From the NCBI GenBank assembly GCA_038496675.1, contig CM076659.1, positions 9,407,965-9,471,964 on the forward strand: 64,000 bases of DNA, in the 5' to 3' direction. The DNA comes from Rachycentron canadum. Its lineage: Eukaryota > Chordata > Actinopteri > Carangiformes > Rachycentridae. Of the stretch, positions 1 through 12,437 are shown piece by piece. The notes beneath the pieces are model-generated. The model was given only the letters and a program-made list of their open reading frames with translations, searched no databases and was not told where the DNA came from. How positions within the stretch are numbered: position 1 is the stretch's first letter; every line of letters begins with the position of its first letter. Position numbers and translations under genes: made by a program.

Positions 1-339
1 TGGTATATTATCATAAGATATGATTGCTTTTCTAACAAGAAATAAATGTTGATAAACATATATAGCTACAAATAGAATGTTAGAATTATATTATAATATA
101 ATTATATATAATATATAATTCTTAATATGAAATAAAACAATAAAAACACATACATATATGTTTTGTAGGAAAGAAAAGAGAAACCAAACATAATCAACAT
201 TTTTATCATCATCAATTTAACCTGATTAAATAAAGGAGCTGGAAAAATGAATCAATCAGTATATTCCCACAAACCTAATATAAAAAACGCTTAATCCTAA
301 ATAAGGTTATTATAAGATTTTGACAAGACTTTTGATAAG
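1..339. other. AT-rich intergenic DNA, no gene seen
   Basis: Very AT-rich sequence with short TA-repeat-like stretches near 85-120. I see no splice-flanked coding segment on either strand. It lies directly upstream of the GC-rich first exon region of sprn, so it may hold distal promoter sequence, but no specific element is recognisable. Confidence 0.6.
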
Positions 340-482
340 AGCTTCCGTGGCAGCGATGAGCGCGCTGCGCGTTCTCGCAGTCCTCTGCGTGAACGCGCCT
401 GCATGCATCGTCCGCAACAATCCCATCTCTTCTCCCCTCCGAGTGCCAAAACAAAGAGAGGACAAGAACCCAGTGAAATAAG
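340..482 (+). promoter_or_regulatory. sprn: sprn GC-rich 5' region and noncoding first exon
   Basis: The sequence changes abruptly from AT-rich to GC/CpG-rich at about 340-430. It ends in AAATAAG at 482, followed by a consensus donor GTAAGC at 483. The matching acceptor (TTCCTGCACAG, ending 1251) lies 9 bases before the sprn ATG. A noncoding exon 1 followed by one exon carrying the whole reading frame is the usual structure of prion-family genes. The transcription start is not defined by a visible TATA box, so the 5' limit is approximate. Confidence 0.55.
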
Positions 483-1260
483 GTAAGCAGCGACCATTTG
501 TGTACAATGGGTGTCATGGCCGTGGATGTATGAGGGGACAATGTATTTCTTTTTAAATGGTGGGATTCCTTCAGGCTACAATACAGCAGCGTGAAGCCTG
601 CAATTATGAGACTACAGTCAGATGAACACCATGCACTTGCATTGTCTGTGCATTAGTAAAACATGTTATTGATAACATGTCTGAACATGCAACAAGGAGA
701 AAATGTGGTTCATTTCTGCTCAATGGCCCAGTTACCTGTTAGACCTCAGCAAGGCATTTCAAGTGATGGCCTGTCACCACTAACAAACAAACCATATTTT
801 ATTCATAATCATTCATACACCCTATATTATTTCATGTATATGAAAGCTGGAAGGCAACAGCAATTTTCTCTGGATAGCACATTGCACGTTTATTTTTGTA
901 CTGACCTACTTTAAAGGAGAGAGGGAATTTGCAACAGAGAATGTGTCTTTATGAAAAGACCATATATCCAGCAACACTGAACACAACACGGACATCCCAC
1001 ATTTGTTGAACAGTAGTATCATCTGGGCTCTTCAGTGCTGTCGAGGACATTTTATGTCAAACCAGTTTAGTTGTTCTTTTAGGCAGAATTGATAGAAATC
1101 TGTGACATCGGTTGTTTACTAAAATGTTCTTATTTTTTACAACTACACACACTGCAGATCATTTCTCCACATCACACATGAAAGGTGCAGGTAACCACCA
1201 CACTTCAATGAAATGTGTTTCTCTGCTCCATTATATCCTCTTCCTGCACAGACATCAGGA

Positions 1261-1719
1261 ATGAACCAGGTGGTTGCAACATGTTGGACCTGCCTCCTGC
1301 TCTCTGCTTTCCTGTGTGAACCCGCTCTGTCCAAGGGCGGTCGTGGAGGGTCCCGGGGCTCCTCTCGAGGTTCCCCCTCCCGCAGCTCCACAGCGGGGAG
1401 TTACCGGGGAGGAGGCGCCTACGGTGGGACTCGCTCTCGTTTCAGGGTGGCAGGGCGAACTTCCCCGGTAAGGGTGGCAGGTGCAGCAGCAGCGGGGGCA
1501 GCAGTGGCGTTAACGGCGGATAAATGGTACGCCTCTGCCTACCGCCGCAGCAACGCCGACAGCTCAGAGGAAGAGCTGGATTACTACAACAGGACCAACT
1601 ACTTTGATGCACAAATGTCAGGCTCAACTCAAAATGGATCTTCTCTCACTCAGCTGGTTTCAATCATTATTGCGACACTTTCCTCAAAATATGGACTCTT
1701 ACTGGACAGTATACTGTAG
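1261..1719 (+). CDS. sprn: Shadoo (shadow of prion protein), 152 aa
   Basis: GPI-anchored neuronal glycoprotein of the prion family. The translation shows a signal peptide (about 1-24, hydrophobic core CLLLSAFL), an arginine-glycine-rich stretch (about 25-65, GGRGGSRGSSRG), then the family's hydrophobic segment (about 71-86, VAGAAAAGAAVAL) followed by TADKWY. N-glycosylation sequons are at 110 (NRT) and 125 (NGS), and a hydrophobic C-terminus (about 130-152) fits a GPI signal. Length is typical for Shadoo. I chose the ATG at 1261, nine bases after a splice acceptor; an in-frame upstream ATG at 1213 lies inside the intron. The open frame is uninterrupted in one exon. mtg1 follows tail-to-tail, the same neighbour as in mammals. 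Family and synteny make this call strong; function is by homology. Confidence 0.93.
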   Translation: MNQVVATCWTCLLLSAFLCEPALSKGGRGGSRGSSRGSPSRSSTAGSYRGGGAYGGTRSRFRVAGRTSPVRVAGAAAAGAAVALTADKWYASAYRRSNADSSEEELDYYNRTNYFDAQMSGSTQNGSSLTQLVSIIIATLSSKYGLLLDSIL

Positions 1720-1867
1720 ATGTTCAGGTTATTACTCAGGATAAATTCCTGATTTGGTTTGGGCCTGATCTTCTGCTCTGGATCTGACTATAATTTGCAG
1801 GACTGGCTAGAACCTGCACTGGGAAGACCAGTTAGAGGTGCAACACAGTGGTGGAAGGACACCACTA

Positions 1868-1900
<33 letters not shown>

Positions 1901-3128
1901 TCACTGTACTGTATGTTTTTACACATACGATCCTCTGTACCAACAAACAAATGTACATTACCAGCACAGTGTTCAATGTGACATTTCACCTTTCAAAGAG
2001 TGCGCCTTTGTCAAGTCTACTTCAGTCTGTGTGACAGACTGACAGAGAATTGGTTTCCTTTCCTAAATCTTGATCCCTATATAAGAAAATGTTATGTCAG
2101 AAAAATCTCAATAGTCTTCAGAAGGAGTGTAAACAAAATGCTGGCTGCTAGATTTAATTGTACTGCCAAACTCAACTGTATATTTAAAAAACAACAACAA
2201 CCAAAAAAAAAAAAAAATTTTTCAAAAAATACAAGTGACCACTATCAACCATTTTCTATAAAAAAAGAAAAGCACCAAGTTGGTACCAGCATTATTCTGA
2301 AATTAAAACTGCTACATTTTGTTTTTTATTCCTCAACTGGACATTTTTTATTTTGCGAAAAAAAAATGTTTATTAATTATTATTAATTTGTGACCTTCAT
2401 TTTACTCCAAAAACCTAACTTCAAAAGTGATTTATGCTGACAGTCACTGGTGTGGCCATAAAGATGATTCTCTACAATAACACTAAGCAAATGAGAGTAC
2501 CTTGCAATGGAAAGCTGCTGAAAGATGCTTTTTCCACAGTAATCTCAAATTTGTGTGCAATTCACACCCTTTTATAACTCATGGAAACATTGTGAACTCA
2601 TTTCTCAGACCTGTGTATGAACCATGTCATGATTGGGAGGGACATTAGAGAACAAACTGCTGCTCTCACTGTTATTCATGTCTCTGTCTGTCCCTCATCC
2701 CAGAATAGCTTTTTACCTGCAGTAGACACTCAGGAGCAACAGACTGTTCCATATCTGTAAGTGCACTCTATAATAATGCTACTACACTTATGTACATGAT
2801 AAATCGTTTGTTATCACTGTCTTTATGCTAATAATAAATATCCTGTTTACACCATGTCAGATATCTGCCTCATGTATTCTGAAAGCAAAACTGAGAAAAA
2901 TGTCATACCTGAATCAAGTTAAATTCTTTTATTTACAAAGGATTACAGTGACTTTTTACAAACAAAAACAGGCTGCATCATCTCCACATAATGTCTTAGA
3001 CACGAGGATGGAGAAGGACTTTATTTCCTTGATGACACCTATGCAGGGAAATAGAAGTCCTTCAAGGTTGAAACTGGCAAAATTCAGTAGCAGTCTCTTT
3101 TTTTTTACCTTGATTAAAATGGCTCAGG
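1720..3128. other. 3' flank between sprn and mtg1 (tail-to-tail)
   Basis: AT-rich DNA with short homopolymer tracts ((CA)n followed by A18 near 1871-1899, A14 near 2203) and no convincing exon. It probably contains the 3' UTR of sprn from the left and that of mtg1 from the right. I did not fix either polyadenylation site. Confidence 0.5.
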
Positions 3129-6100
3129 TCAGTCCAGCATTACTTGTCCCAGCTCTCCTTTCCTGAAGGCTCTTATGAAATCATAAGCTGCTGCTGTGTA
3201 GTTTGGGATAGTGATGGTAATGTTACCTGAGGGAGATGAGCAAACGGATGTTTTTTATTATCGGACTACTCTTTAAGATGTTGATATGATGATACAGATT
3301 AGTTGGCCAAACTCAAGAGAAAGTGAACATATTTCTATAGAATTTGTTAAGATTAAATATTATGTGGCAGCAGAAAACTGCTCGTCAGGTTCTTTGCTGC
3401 CTACCTTTTTTACCATAGAGGTGCTGGTAGGTGGACAGAGGCAGGCCAGCTGTTTGCCCTTGTTTCCAGTCATTAAGCTAAGGTAAGCTGAATAGATGGT
3501 GTAGAGACTGATACTTCTCATCTAACTCTCGGCGTGAAAGCAAACAAACATATTTCCCAAAATGTCCACCTTTTCCTGATAACTAGTCAATAATAGTATA
3601 TGTAGCAGAGTTATCTGTAGATTAGTACTTCCTTACCCACTCCAGTAATGGCTTTGATCCGCTGGGTCTTTTTAAGTTTTACAGCAATGCGTTTCAGGAC
3701 ATACTGGATGTCATCGCTGGGCTCTTGGAGGTCGTATTTCTTCACATAACTGCGCATAAAGACACACATGCAGTAAATAGTCACAGTAATGTGGAGCAAA
3801 AGAAATACATATGAGAGTTCACTTAAACATAAGGAGAATATTCACACCTAAACTTCCCCAGCCTGTTAAGAGAAAAGAGTAAATAGTCGGCAATAATGTC
3901 TTCACCAACCAAATGGTCCAGGATAGTTCCTGGGGAAGGCAAGGAAAAAAAAAAAATCTAAATAATTGTGGAGCACAATGGAAAAAAAACTAATACAAAC
4001 AAATGTGCTAGATGCTGAATGGGCTCACCACATAACGCCAGCTTCATGCCCGTTTCTACACTCTCAATCTTAGGAGGCAAAACTCCTGGTGTGTCCAACA
4101 GGTGCACCACAGGTCGCTCACACACCTGAGGACAAAGACAGCTGCAAATACTGGTCTGATGCCCACACAAACAATGAACCCATGAGCACAAAGACACATG
4201 CAAAGAGACAAAGATGTCTCTACACCCACCTGAATTTTAGTCAGGACTGCTTTAGTTATACCTGGCTCGCCACCTACTTTAGATGCACGACCTGAAATCG
4301 GTGTATAATTATAATATTTATAAGTATCATAGTGAATCAATGTCCAACAACTATCAACTATTTTATCATGTATACCTTTCTTCAGGTTTGTTCTTCTTAC
4401 TGAGTTGATAAAAGATGACTTCCCCACATTGGGCACTCCAATCACCATCAGGCAGTGATTTGTATCCTGAATTTTTTGGTGAAGTTAGAAAAAGGACAAT
4501 GTATTAACACTTAGCCTCAATTACCATTTTGAGAAATATATAACTAAAGCCTTAAAGTTAGAAAGAAGCAGCATCTTCTATTTCTGGCTGAAATCACACT
4601 TTGGAAATTTTAAATAAATGAGATATGGGTAAAGGAGAGAAAGGCAGCACTGTTCATATTCTGTGAGTGTATGACTTGTTGATCTATTTAATGTTTGTGC
4701 CACTTTTTACAGATATGTCTGATATCTTATGTAACTTTTTGAAGATGTGTTGGTAGTGGTGAATGTTATACAATACAAAACAAAAACAAACAAACAACAA
4801 CAAATATCTACTGGGCTATAGCATTTGGCCAATTTTACTCAAAATTGAAATGAACTAAACTGCATTATTGACCTGCCTGAATGTATTTACCTCATCTCTG
4901 TTAAAACGTGGTCTGCTTCCAATAATGTTCATCACCATTGGGACCAACTACAGTGAAGAAAAAAACCCAAAACAAAACAGGAATAAGTTGCTAATTATGG
5001 TGAGAATTTTATTTCATATCAACTGAGGACAAATGTCTGCAGTCAAATGTTTAGTATATAGTCAAGATTACCTTTACCTTTTTGATGTTTTCATTTCTTT
5101 GCTCTAAACAATCTGTGAAGAGAACATTCTTCACCCCATCTTTCTCAAGCTTCTTCAGTATTCTCTGAGGGTTAAATTTTAATAATTTAATTGTTTTAAT
5201 TTTTAAAACATGACACAAGACATGTGACAGAACCAAAATAGCAGCACAAATCTTTACCTGCTTGTTGGACAGATCAGCAAGATCCATCTTGTTGAGAATT
5301 AGCACATGTGGTCTGACATCTAGAGTCTCCTGAAACACAGGGTTTCTCCCAGTGAAGGGGATATGCTTAATGTTAAAGAGAAATTGTTTACACCTTTTAT
5401 ATATCTCACTGACTCCTAACAGATTTGCAAGGCGGTAATTTGCTTAAATCTAGACTTTGGACTCATAGCATCGGAGTTACCTGCATTATCCAATTGGTAA
5501 TCAAGTAGGCCTAATAAAGTAGATTAGAAAAACCCTAATACACTATCCAACTATGTAAATCACCAACATTTCATCTTGAAATGCAATCTTAACATGGATA
5601 GAAATTTTGTCCAAACCTTTGCATACAACTCTCTCTATATATGTTATATTATGATATGATTATTATTATAATGAGTTTTGTTCCCAGGTAACAATAAAAA
5701 CCTTCCAAAGCTGTGCACTTGAGGAAGGTATGTCATAAGTGGATAACCTCCTGAAGTCACGGTGTAAAATGTGTTGTATTTTCTCCTGCACACCTCATCA
5801 ATGAGTGACACTACAACATATATTTTACATTAAGACCAAAGTTGCAAACACCATTCCCCCAAAAACGTCTGTTTCCCGGTAAGTACCCAGTATTTACAGT
5901 GATGAGAAGATTATGATTTACTTCTCCTTTTCCTCTAAAAAGTGCAGGTGTTACTCAGTTATTCTCCATGCAACAGTATTGTTTTCTTCCACCACATCTA
6001 CATTTAAGCACTTGTAAGACGTGTTTTATCAGTAACTGAAAGAAAAAAAAAAAACTCGCCTAAACAAAATGGCCACATTGTTAATGCAATAATAATAATA

Positions 6101-6373
6101 ATAATAAAAAGGATATTCTGGCATCGTGGATTTCTACAATGCAGTCCACACTCCTGAGGCTGGCTCTCATCTGCTTCAGTCCTGTAAACAGACAGATAAA
6201 AATGATTCACGTTTAAATCCCCAACACATATATTTAACACACCCTGGAGAAAACTGAGCGGAGCCGTCACCTTTAGCCATGTGTCCGGGGAACCAATGAG
6301 CCACGTCCCGGCCCGCGAAGTCAAAAACGGCCCTGAACTTGTCGACATTACGGAGCGTCTGGTGCAGTTTCAT
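3129..6373 (-). CDS. mtg1: Mitochondrial ribosome-associated GTPase 1, 11 exons, 319 aa
   Basis: Circularly permuted GTPase of the YlqF/RbgA type acting in assembly of the mitochondrial large ribosomal subunit. Coding exons, 5' to 3': 6373-6271, 6181-6117, 5362-5258, 5164-5078, 4947-4891, 4466-4376, 4291-4230, 4125-4029, 3929-3848, 3749-3637, 3226-3129. They sum to 960 nt with compatible phases. Motif order shows the permutation: G4 NKMD (80-83) precedes G1 GVPNVGKSS (149-157), G2-region GGEPGIT (176-182) and G3 DTPG (201-204). The N-terminus carries the conserved WFPGHMAKG. The start ATG at 6373 is the first in the conserved frame. The intron after exon 2 begins ATATCCTT rather than GT, and its 3' boundary is uncertain (exon 3 may start at 5365, adding one His). 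Human MTG1 is about 334 aa, so the length fits. Confidence 0.93.
3416..3565. repeat. Teleost interspersed repeat fragment in mtg1 intron 10
   Basis: The stretch TTTCCAGTCATTAAGCTAAG (about 3460) followed by CTTCTCATCTAACTCTCGGC (about 3517) matches an abundant teleost repeat I recognise. It also resembles the right arm of the inverted-repeat element at 47439-47540 in this window. Only one arm is visible here, so it is a truncated copy. Family name not assigned. Confidence 0.6.
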
Positions 6374-6522
6374 GGCCACTAAATATGAACACACCTCCTT
6401 TCATCTGTGTTCATGAAATACTCGTGTTGACCCACTAGCTACAAAAACCTCTTGCGGCACCGGACACGCACGCGTGCTACACTGTTTACATGCCGACTGG
6501 AATCCGCTGTCAAGTTATCTCG

Positions 6523-6579
6523 TTCCGGTTTCACTTCTTCTTCGTGTATTTATTTAGTTTGTCTTCCGCTAATTTCCGG
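6523..6579 (-). promoter_or_regulatory. mtg1: Cluster of ETS/GABP-like sites upstream of mtg1
   Basis: Three TTCCG-type cores occur within 57 bp (TTCCGG at 6523-6528, CTTCCG at 6563-6568, TTCCGG at 6574-6579), 150-206 bp upstream of the mtg1 ATG, in a local CpG-containing island without a TATA box. GABP/NRF-2 sites of this type are common in promoters of nuclear genes for mitochondrial proteins. Binding is inferred from motif only. Confidence 0.45.
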
Positions 6580-7669
6580 TCCGGACACGTTTCTGCCCTC
6601 GTCAGGATATAAAACGAATTACGAATAACTAGGCTATTAACCAAAGAAAGACTTCATAGAAAAACAACACCAAAAAGTCTGACATCTTTTTTTTTTTTTT
6701 TTTTTTTTTAAATTGAACTGAAAAACAAAAAGGCAGAGCAGAACTTAAGCATCAGAAAATGAACAGGATATAGATACATTCAGAAAAAAAAAAAATCTGA
6801 CAAAATAAATCATAATCCATACTCTCTGAGGTGGCCTTTACTGTTTGCCTCCCTGCAGAATACTTTTGTCATACTTACAATTTTACAAACTCTACTGAAA
6901 TGTTTGATCACATAACAAATTTGGTTCCTTGTCACATTAACCTTCCTCTGCTCTTAGCCGGACAGCTAAGTGCCTATGCACACACGTGTAATCCTTTTTT
7001 AAGGTGTCATGGTAGGTTTTGTCTCTCGACATCCACTTGCATGTGTGTTTCTGTCTTTTCTTCTGTCTTTCCTCTCACTAAATGTACAGTATCAGTCAAG
7101 AGTTTGACTGGAAATTTTGGCCTGGAATTTTAATAATACACTTATTCAAAAAGTAAATTCTTTTATGTTCCACCATCTATGATGATGTTAAGTAATCATC
7201 AACATATCATTACAAACATTAAACATAATGTGACAAAAACAAACACTGCAAGTGCAAAGGTCAAAGCAAAATAAACAATAAAATGATATGTAAATGGAAC
7301 ATCTTTATAAAATCTTTTGCACATAAATGTAAAAAATGAATTTTATTGATTAGTTTTTATTCATTAAAAAATATACAGAGGCATTTCCTCAGTTAACATT
7401 TAAAGCTGTGCATTTAATATACTTGATGAAATTATAAGTACTCTATCGATGACTTGCGTGAATTCCCTGTCCGAGCTGACAGTTTCAGCCAAATCTATTT
7501 GTATTTTAACACAGTGAAATTCTCCTCAGTGCATAAGGTCAACAATATCATAATTCACTTGTCTTGGAACTTTCCAAAATTTTAAGTGACTGATTTTAAG
7601 CAGCAGCTCCCACACAATCCTCCAAATCAGATTTTGAAGAGGTTGTACAATTTATGGAGCATTGTTCTT
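6580..7669. other. Intergenic DNA between mtg1 promoter and paox 3' end
   Basis: Contains a T23 run (about 6687-6709), AT-rich sequence and, near 7343-7362, TTTATT copies that on the minus strand read AATAAA and could end the first paox transcript. No exon-like segment recognised. Confidence 0.5.
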
Positions 7670-10600
7670 TTAGAGCTTTGATTTGGCTGACTGAGATGGA
7701 CTGATGGAGTAGTGAGAGATGAGCCGATCAGCTTCTCTCCACCCACTGAGAACAGCTCCGTGGACAGTGGAGTAGTAGTGGGGATGAGTAGCCTCTCCAG
7801 CAAACAACACCTGCAGGGGCTGAGACACACCAAATATTGAAAATGAGGACACCTTAGCAGTGGTTATTATATGTGAGCTGTTGTGTACACATTGGTGTTT
7901 TACTATGAACATGTAAGTACTTGTGACTGTGATGCCTTCACAGGGAGGGGCTCCATCATGTTCTCCAGGTCCTGCAGTGAACATTGTTTTCCAGGGTAAC
8001 TGTAGGATCCACATGTCCAGGGGTCATGAAACCACTGGGAGCGTAGAACTCTTCTTGGGGTGATGGTAGGGTTTCCTACAATTTTTTGTTAAAATCATTA
8101 AGGATCAGAAACATTTTTGAAAATATAGGCTCTCCTCTCCTCTCCTCTCCTCCTCTCAGTTGAAGAGTATTGCAAATGAATCAGACTCACCTGTAAATCT
8201 ACGGATGAGTTGTGTGATAGCATGTGTGACCTCCTGCTCAGACAGTGTCTCCATATACTCTGACTCATGCCCAGCAATCCAGCCACACAGAACATGGCCA
8301 TACCTGAAAGTTAAATCACAAACAGGACTGCATTCTTAATACATGAACATCAATGAATTTGCTATTGATGATGCACTAAATACAAGATGAACACGATACA
8401 CACACACATCAGCATTTATGCTGTTATTTATTTACCTCTGAGTGGGTTTAAACACAGTGAAACCAAACAACTTCTTTATCCAGGATCTCTGTACATCTGG
8501 TACCTGGTCCACCATGGCATCCTGAATCATGACAAGAGATCTTTGCAAACTACTGGCACAAATATCACAAAATGACATTGCCGAGTCAGTTACAGCAAGT
8601 CTAGTCTAAAATATTTAAGCAAAGTAACAGCGCAAAGTATTTTTATACAACCTGCAAATGAGCCCAGTGTGTATGTTCTGTATGTATGTTCATATGTACA
8701 TTATGTGTGCACCTTTATTTACTGAATATACATCTCACCTCATCTTCCCACACCAAGTAGATGACCTCACAGTCGGCATCCCACCACGGGGAATCAAACT
8801 CCACAAATATTTTATTGTTCGTTCCAAATCCTAGTCTCTGGACGGAGTGCAGCTTGTGTAGAGGGAGAGAAGGATGGAACAGAGTTGAATGGTGCTTCTT
8901 TAGGTATCCTGACAAAAACAGAAAACAAAAAACTAAATGTAGCAGTAGTTAGATTAGTTTTTTGCAAGCAAATTTAGCAACCGATGTAATGCTTAATGAC
9001 ATACAATAAACTCTTAGCAACAGTAACTGTTTGAAAATGTTAAAGGTCCTATAAACCCATTGTCCACCCACACAGATATTACTTACTTTCTTAATTTCTT
9101 ACTATTTGCCTGTTTTATGTACAGATTGTGATTGATAGACATTAAGACCATAAGTCTAATTATGGATGATTGGATTGGTGATTGAGTGGTAATCAGGTGT
9201 TTGTGTAAGTACATGTGATTCTACCTAGAGGTACTGTGACAATAACATGATCGGCAGAGAGCTTCTCCCCATTTTCACACTCAACCGTCACAGGGTTTTC
9301 TTTCTTCTCTGTGTTGTTCCAGTGGACACATCGCACAGGCTGATTGTAGGTCACAAAACCACTGGGGAGCTCCGACATCATTTTCTTGATTAGAGTTTCA
9401 TAGCCACTGCAGGAGGAAGAGAAAAATATTTTAATGTTTACATGTAGGTAATAACAAATGGATGAAAATGATTACTGGAATAATTGTTAGTTGCTGCAGT
9501 ATATGTTTGCAATGTTGGGAGTACAAACCCTGGGAATGTACAGTCCAGTCCAGGTAAAGTCTTGTAAAGGCCATAGGCCCCCAGGCCCACCTCATCCATG
9601 CTGTGCGTCCCGTTAACACAGCACTCCACCTTCAACATGCTGCTGATCGCACACAGCTGCAGAGATCTGGTATTTGCATCGATATCTTTCCACATCTCTG
9701 CTGCTCGTTGTTTCACCTGTGTCAGGCGACAAGCAGCAAAACAAACTCTTACTTGCAGCATGAATTTTTATTATCAAGAACACGTGAGAGAGTCTATCTG
9801 ACCCCAGATAATCGCAATTTCCAGAATTACTATTTTAGTCACTGAAAGAAATGTACCTTTGAGCGTATGAAATCTCCCACACTGGCACACGGTTCTCCTC
9901 CTTGACTGTGAAACTCTGAACTTTCATTCAGAAGCTCAAAAAACATCTCCAGAGCAGGCTGGAGGTCGTCAGCATTCATCTTCCGACCTGCATATATCAC
10001 ATATCCCACAGATTACAGATTTACAAACTCATATCACTTCATTTAAACAGTTCAGTAGTTAATCAATAACCAGACACTGGCTGCATGTGTCATTAGAGTA
10101 ATGCAAACTTGCAAACAAAGCTGTAATTCATTGTAGTTCTATATTAAATTATTGCCTTTCAATTCTTGTGAGATACTTTTTGCAGGTGACTGCTACAGAA
10201 AACATACACATTTAACCAGAGTGTAATACTTTTATTTTTTTTTTTTTACTCTCAAGATGTAATGATCTACTGAACTGACCTGAACTGCTGAAGACGTTGG
10301 GAACCCATGGGGGATGTCCTCCCACGTCCATGGCCTGGTTCTCTGGGGTAAGGGCCTCGGGATCCAGGAGCCCATACTGACGAGCCAGACAAAACACTGG
10401 GTTCCCCTCAGACGGTCCATGGATCCAGTTTGCCCCAATCTCAACAATTCTATCACCTACAATGAAAAATATTGAGAAATTGCAGAAAATAAATCATTAA
10501 TGGGATTGTTCCTTTTAGATTTTCCTACTTCACAGCAATTTTATTAAAGGGGAATAACCTTTGCAAATGTATTTCTTGTATTTATCAGTTAGTCATATAA

Positions 10601-11620
10601 GCAGACAGACAGATGTGGTCTTGAAAAGAATTAATTAAAAAAAAACAGGTGAGACAACACTTAGATCTGAATGGGAATTTTTTTAAATCTAAAAAGTCTA
10701 AATGACTCGAAACTTCTGAATTCTGATTTTAATCTTAATTAAAATTATGGGGACTTTTACTTTTTTTTGTTGTAACAGTTCATCATTTTGGGATGACGGT
10801 GCTGACTGACAAGCAAACTAAGCTGTAGGTGGAAGAAGGAAGATCCCCTTTGCATGGAGCTGACATGCAAACTAACCTCTCTATCAGTGGATGAAAGGTC
10901 TGTCTTATTTTTTCATGCTAAACGCTGGGAAATGGGAAGGAAATGACCTCTACAATCCAGCATATTTTTTAAAGTAAAATTTCCTCTGAAAGAATGTGTC
11001 GAGCTACTTTTTTTAGTATATTAAGTGTTGATTTCAAATCTCATATTATATGCGAGTACATACATTAAATACAAACTGACATCACACTGTACATTGTACT
11101 GCAGCTGCATAAAACCACGGTTGTTCCTTAAATGACATCTATGATCTTTTCCTCTTGGAGTAAATTATTAACAAGTGACTCCGCTGAACACAAACTGTTG
11201 TGAACAACTTCTTTAAGTCTCTGGTTTAACTTCTTATATGTGAATTCCTGATCCCTTTAGTTTTCTATAATGACCAACATATCCTCTGGACTGTTTCCAC
11301 GAATTATTGACCTTGGTTAATAGACTATATACATTAATCCTTAATTTAATGAATAATAACAGTTATTTGTCGGTTACAGTCGGAGTTAACTAGTCCATTA
11401 GTTGCATTAGTTGCTGTGGAGTTCTCAGTTATATGAATAGAGCTTGTTATTTATGATCGTTCCCATATTCACCCAGTCTTCCTGTTTTTATTCTTCCTCC
11501 ACTTCTTCCAGTCGCCTCCAGTATCCGCACATGTTGAAACCCGGCTGTAACGAGCCTGCGTGCCGCTGCTACACCTGATATCCCGCATCCTATTATAACT
11601 ATTTTAGTGTCCACGCTCAT
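7670..11620 (-). CDS. paox: Polyamine oxidase, first tandem copy, 10 exons, 499 aa, ends SKL
   Basis: FAD-dependent peroxisomal oxidase of N1-acetylated polyamines. Exons, 5' to 3': 11620-11473, 10456-10280, 9987-9857, 9716-9529, 9406-9225, 8908-8739, 8521-8436, 8303-8191, 8075-7921, 7819-7670; total 1,500 nt, all phases compatible. Visible features: Rossmann dinucleotide motif GCGISG (11-16), GANWIHG (57-63) of the flavin/substrate pocket, GFGTNNK with the family's conserved lysine (308), the C-terminal FAD motif FAGEATH (456-462), and a C-terminal SKL tripeptide, a canonical type 1 peroxisomal targeting signal. Human PAOX is 511 aa. Position next to mtg1 supports paox rather than smox. The donor of exon 9 (CAA|GTACTT) is slightly weak. 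A second copy lies head-to-tail upstream at 12438-16497. Confidence 0.93.
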
Positions 11621-12437
11621 TTTCAGCGCTGGGTGCAGACTCGCAGTCTCCTACTTGCTTTCTGCTTCTGGTTTATAGAGGCGGACGACTGAATGTCTTC
11701 CGGTTAAGAGTTTCAAAATAAAATTCGCTTGCAAGGAAGCCGAAATCCAAGTGTGGTATAAAATTTTTTCCAGGTTTGAATTAATTTGTTTCTGGCAGTA
11801 GCCTTGATGCTTAAAAAAATAAAATAAAATAAATAAATAAAAAATAAAAAATTAAAGATTGAAAGAAATAATATGCAGAAATCAAGAGAGAATGAAATCT
11901 CTTGCGGCGGCTGTAGTAAAAGATTGTTAGTTCTTTGTCCTAATAGTAAATATATACTTCACTGGAAAACTCATCCCTCTATAATACCCTTAGTTAGACA
12001 CTTATTACCATTATTTTACCTTACAGCAGGATTTTCCACCACTGGAAAACTAGTTAAACAATTACAGGTTATTATACTATTGCACATATATATAAATATT
12101 TCAAATGAGCAGTTTTTTTTTGCATTGATATTCTACCTATTTTATTTATATATACTGCACACATATAACCTTGAGTTAAAATGGATAGTCAGTTAGTTAG
12201 TTGAAAATTAATCACATTTTTCACAATTTCCTTCTGGCACCACAAAAGGCCTTATGCAACTTTTTTTTGTGAGTGTTGCAGTAGGCGATTCCCTGAGACC
12301 TATAGACCTATAGTCTGTGTTGTGCGAAATTGGTGGAGCTGCCCTTTAAAGTGCATGGGAAGAGAAGTTTGAACTCAACAAATAAACTTAATGTAAAAAA
12401 GTAACAAATGTTTTCATGCACCTAGTGTGTTCATCTT
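11621..12437. other. Intergenic DNA between the two paox copies
   Basis: Holds the promoter side of the first copy (a CpG-containing stretch up to about 11720 with one TTCCGG) and then AT-rich DNA with a TAAA-rich low-complexity tract at about 11812-11855. No exon found. The short distance (817 bp from the ATG of one gene to the stop of the next) fits a tandem duplication. Confidence 0.5.
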
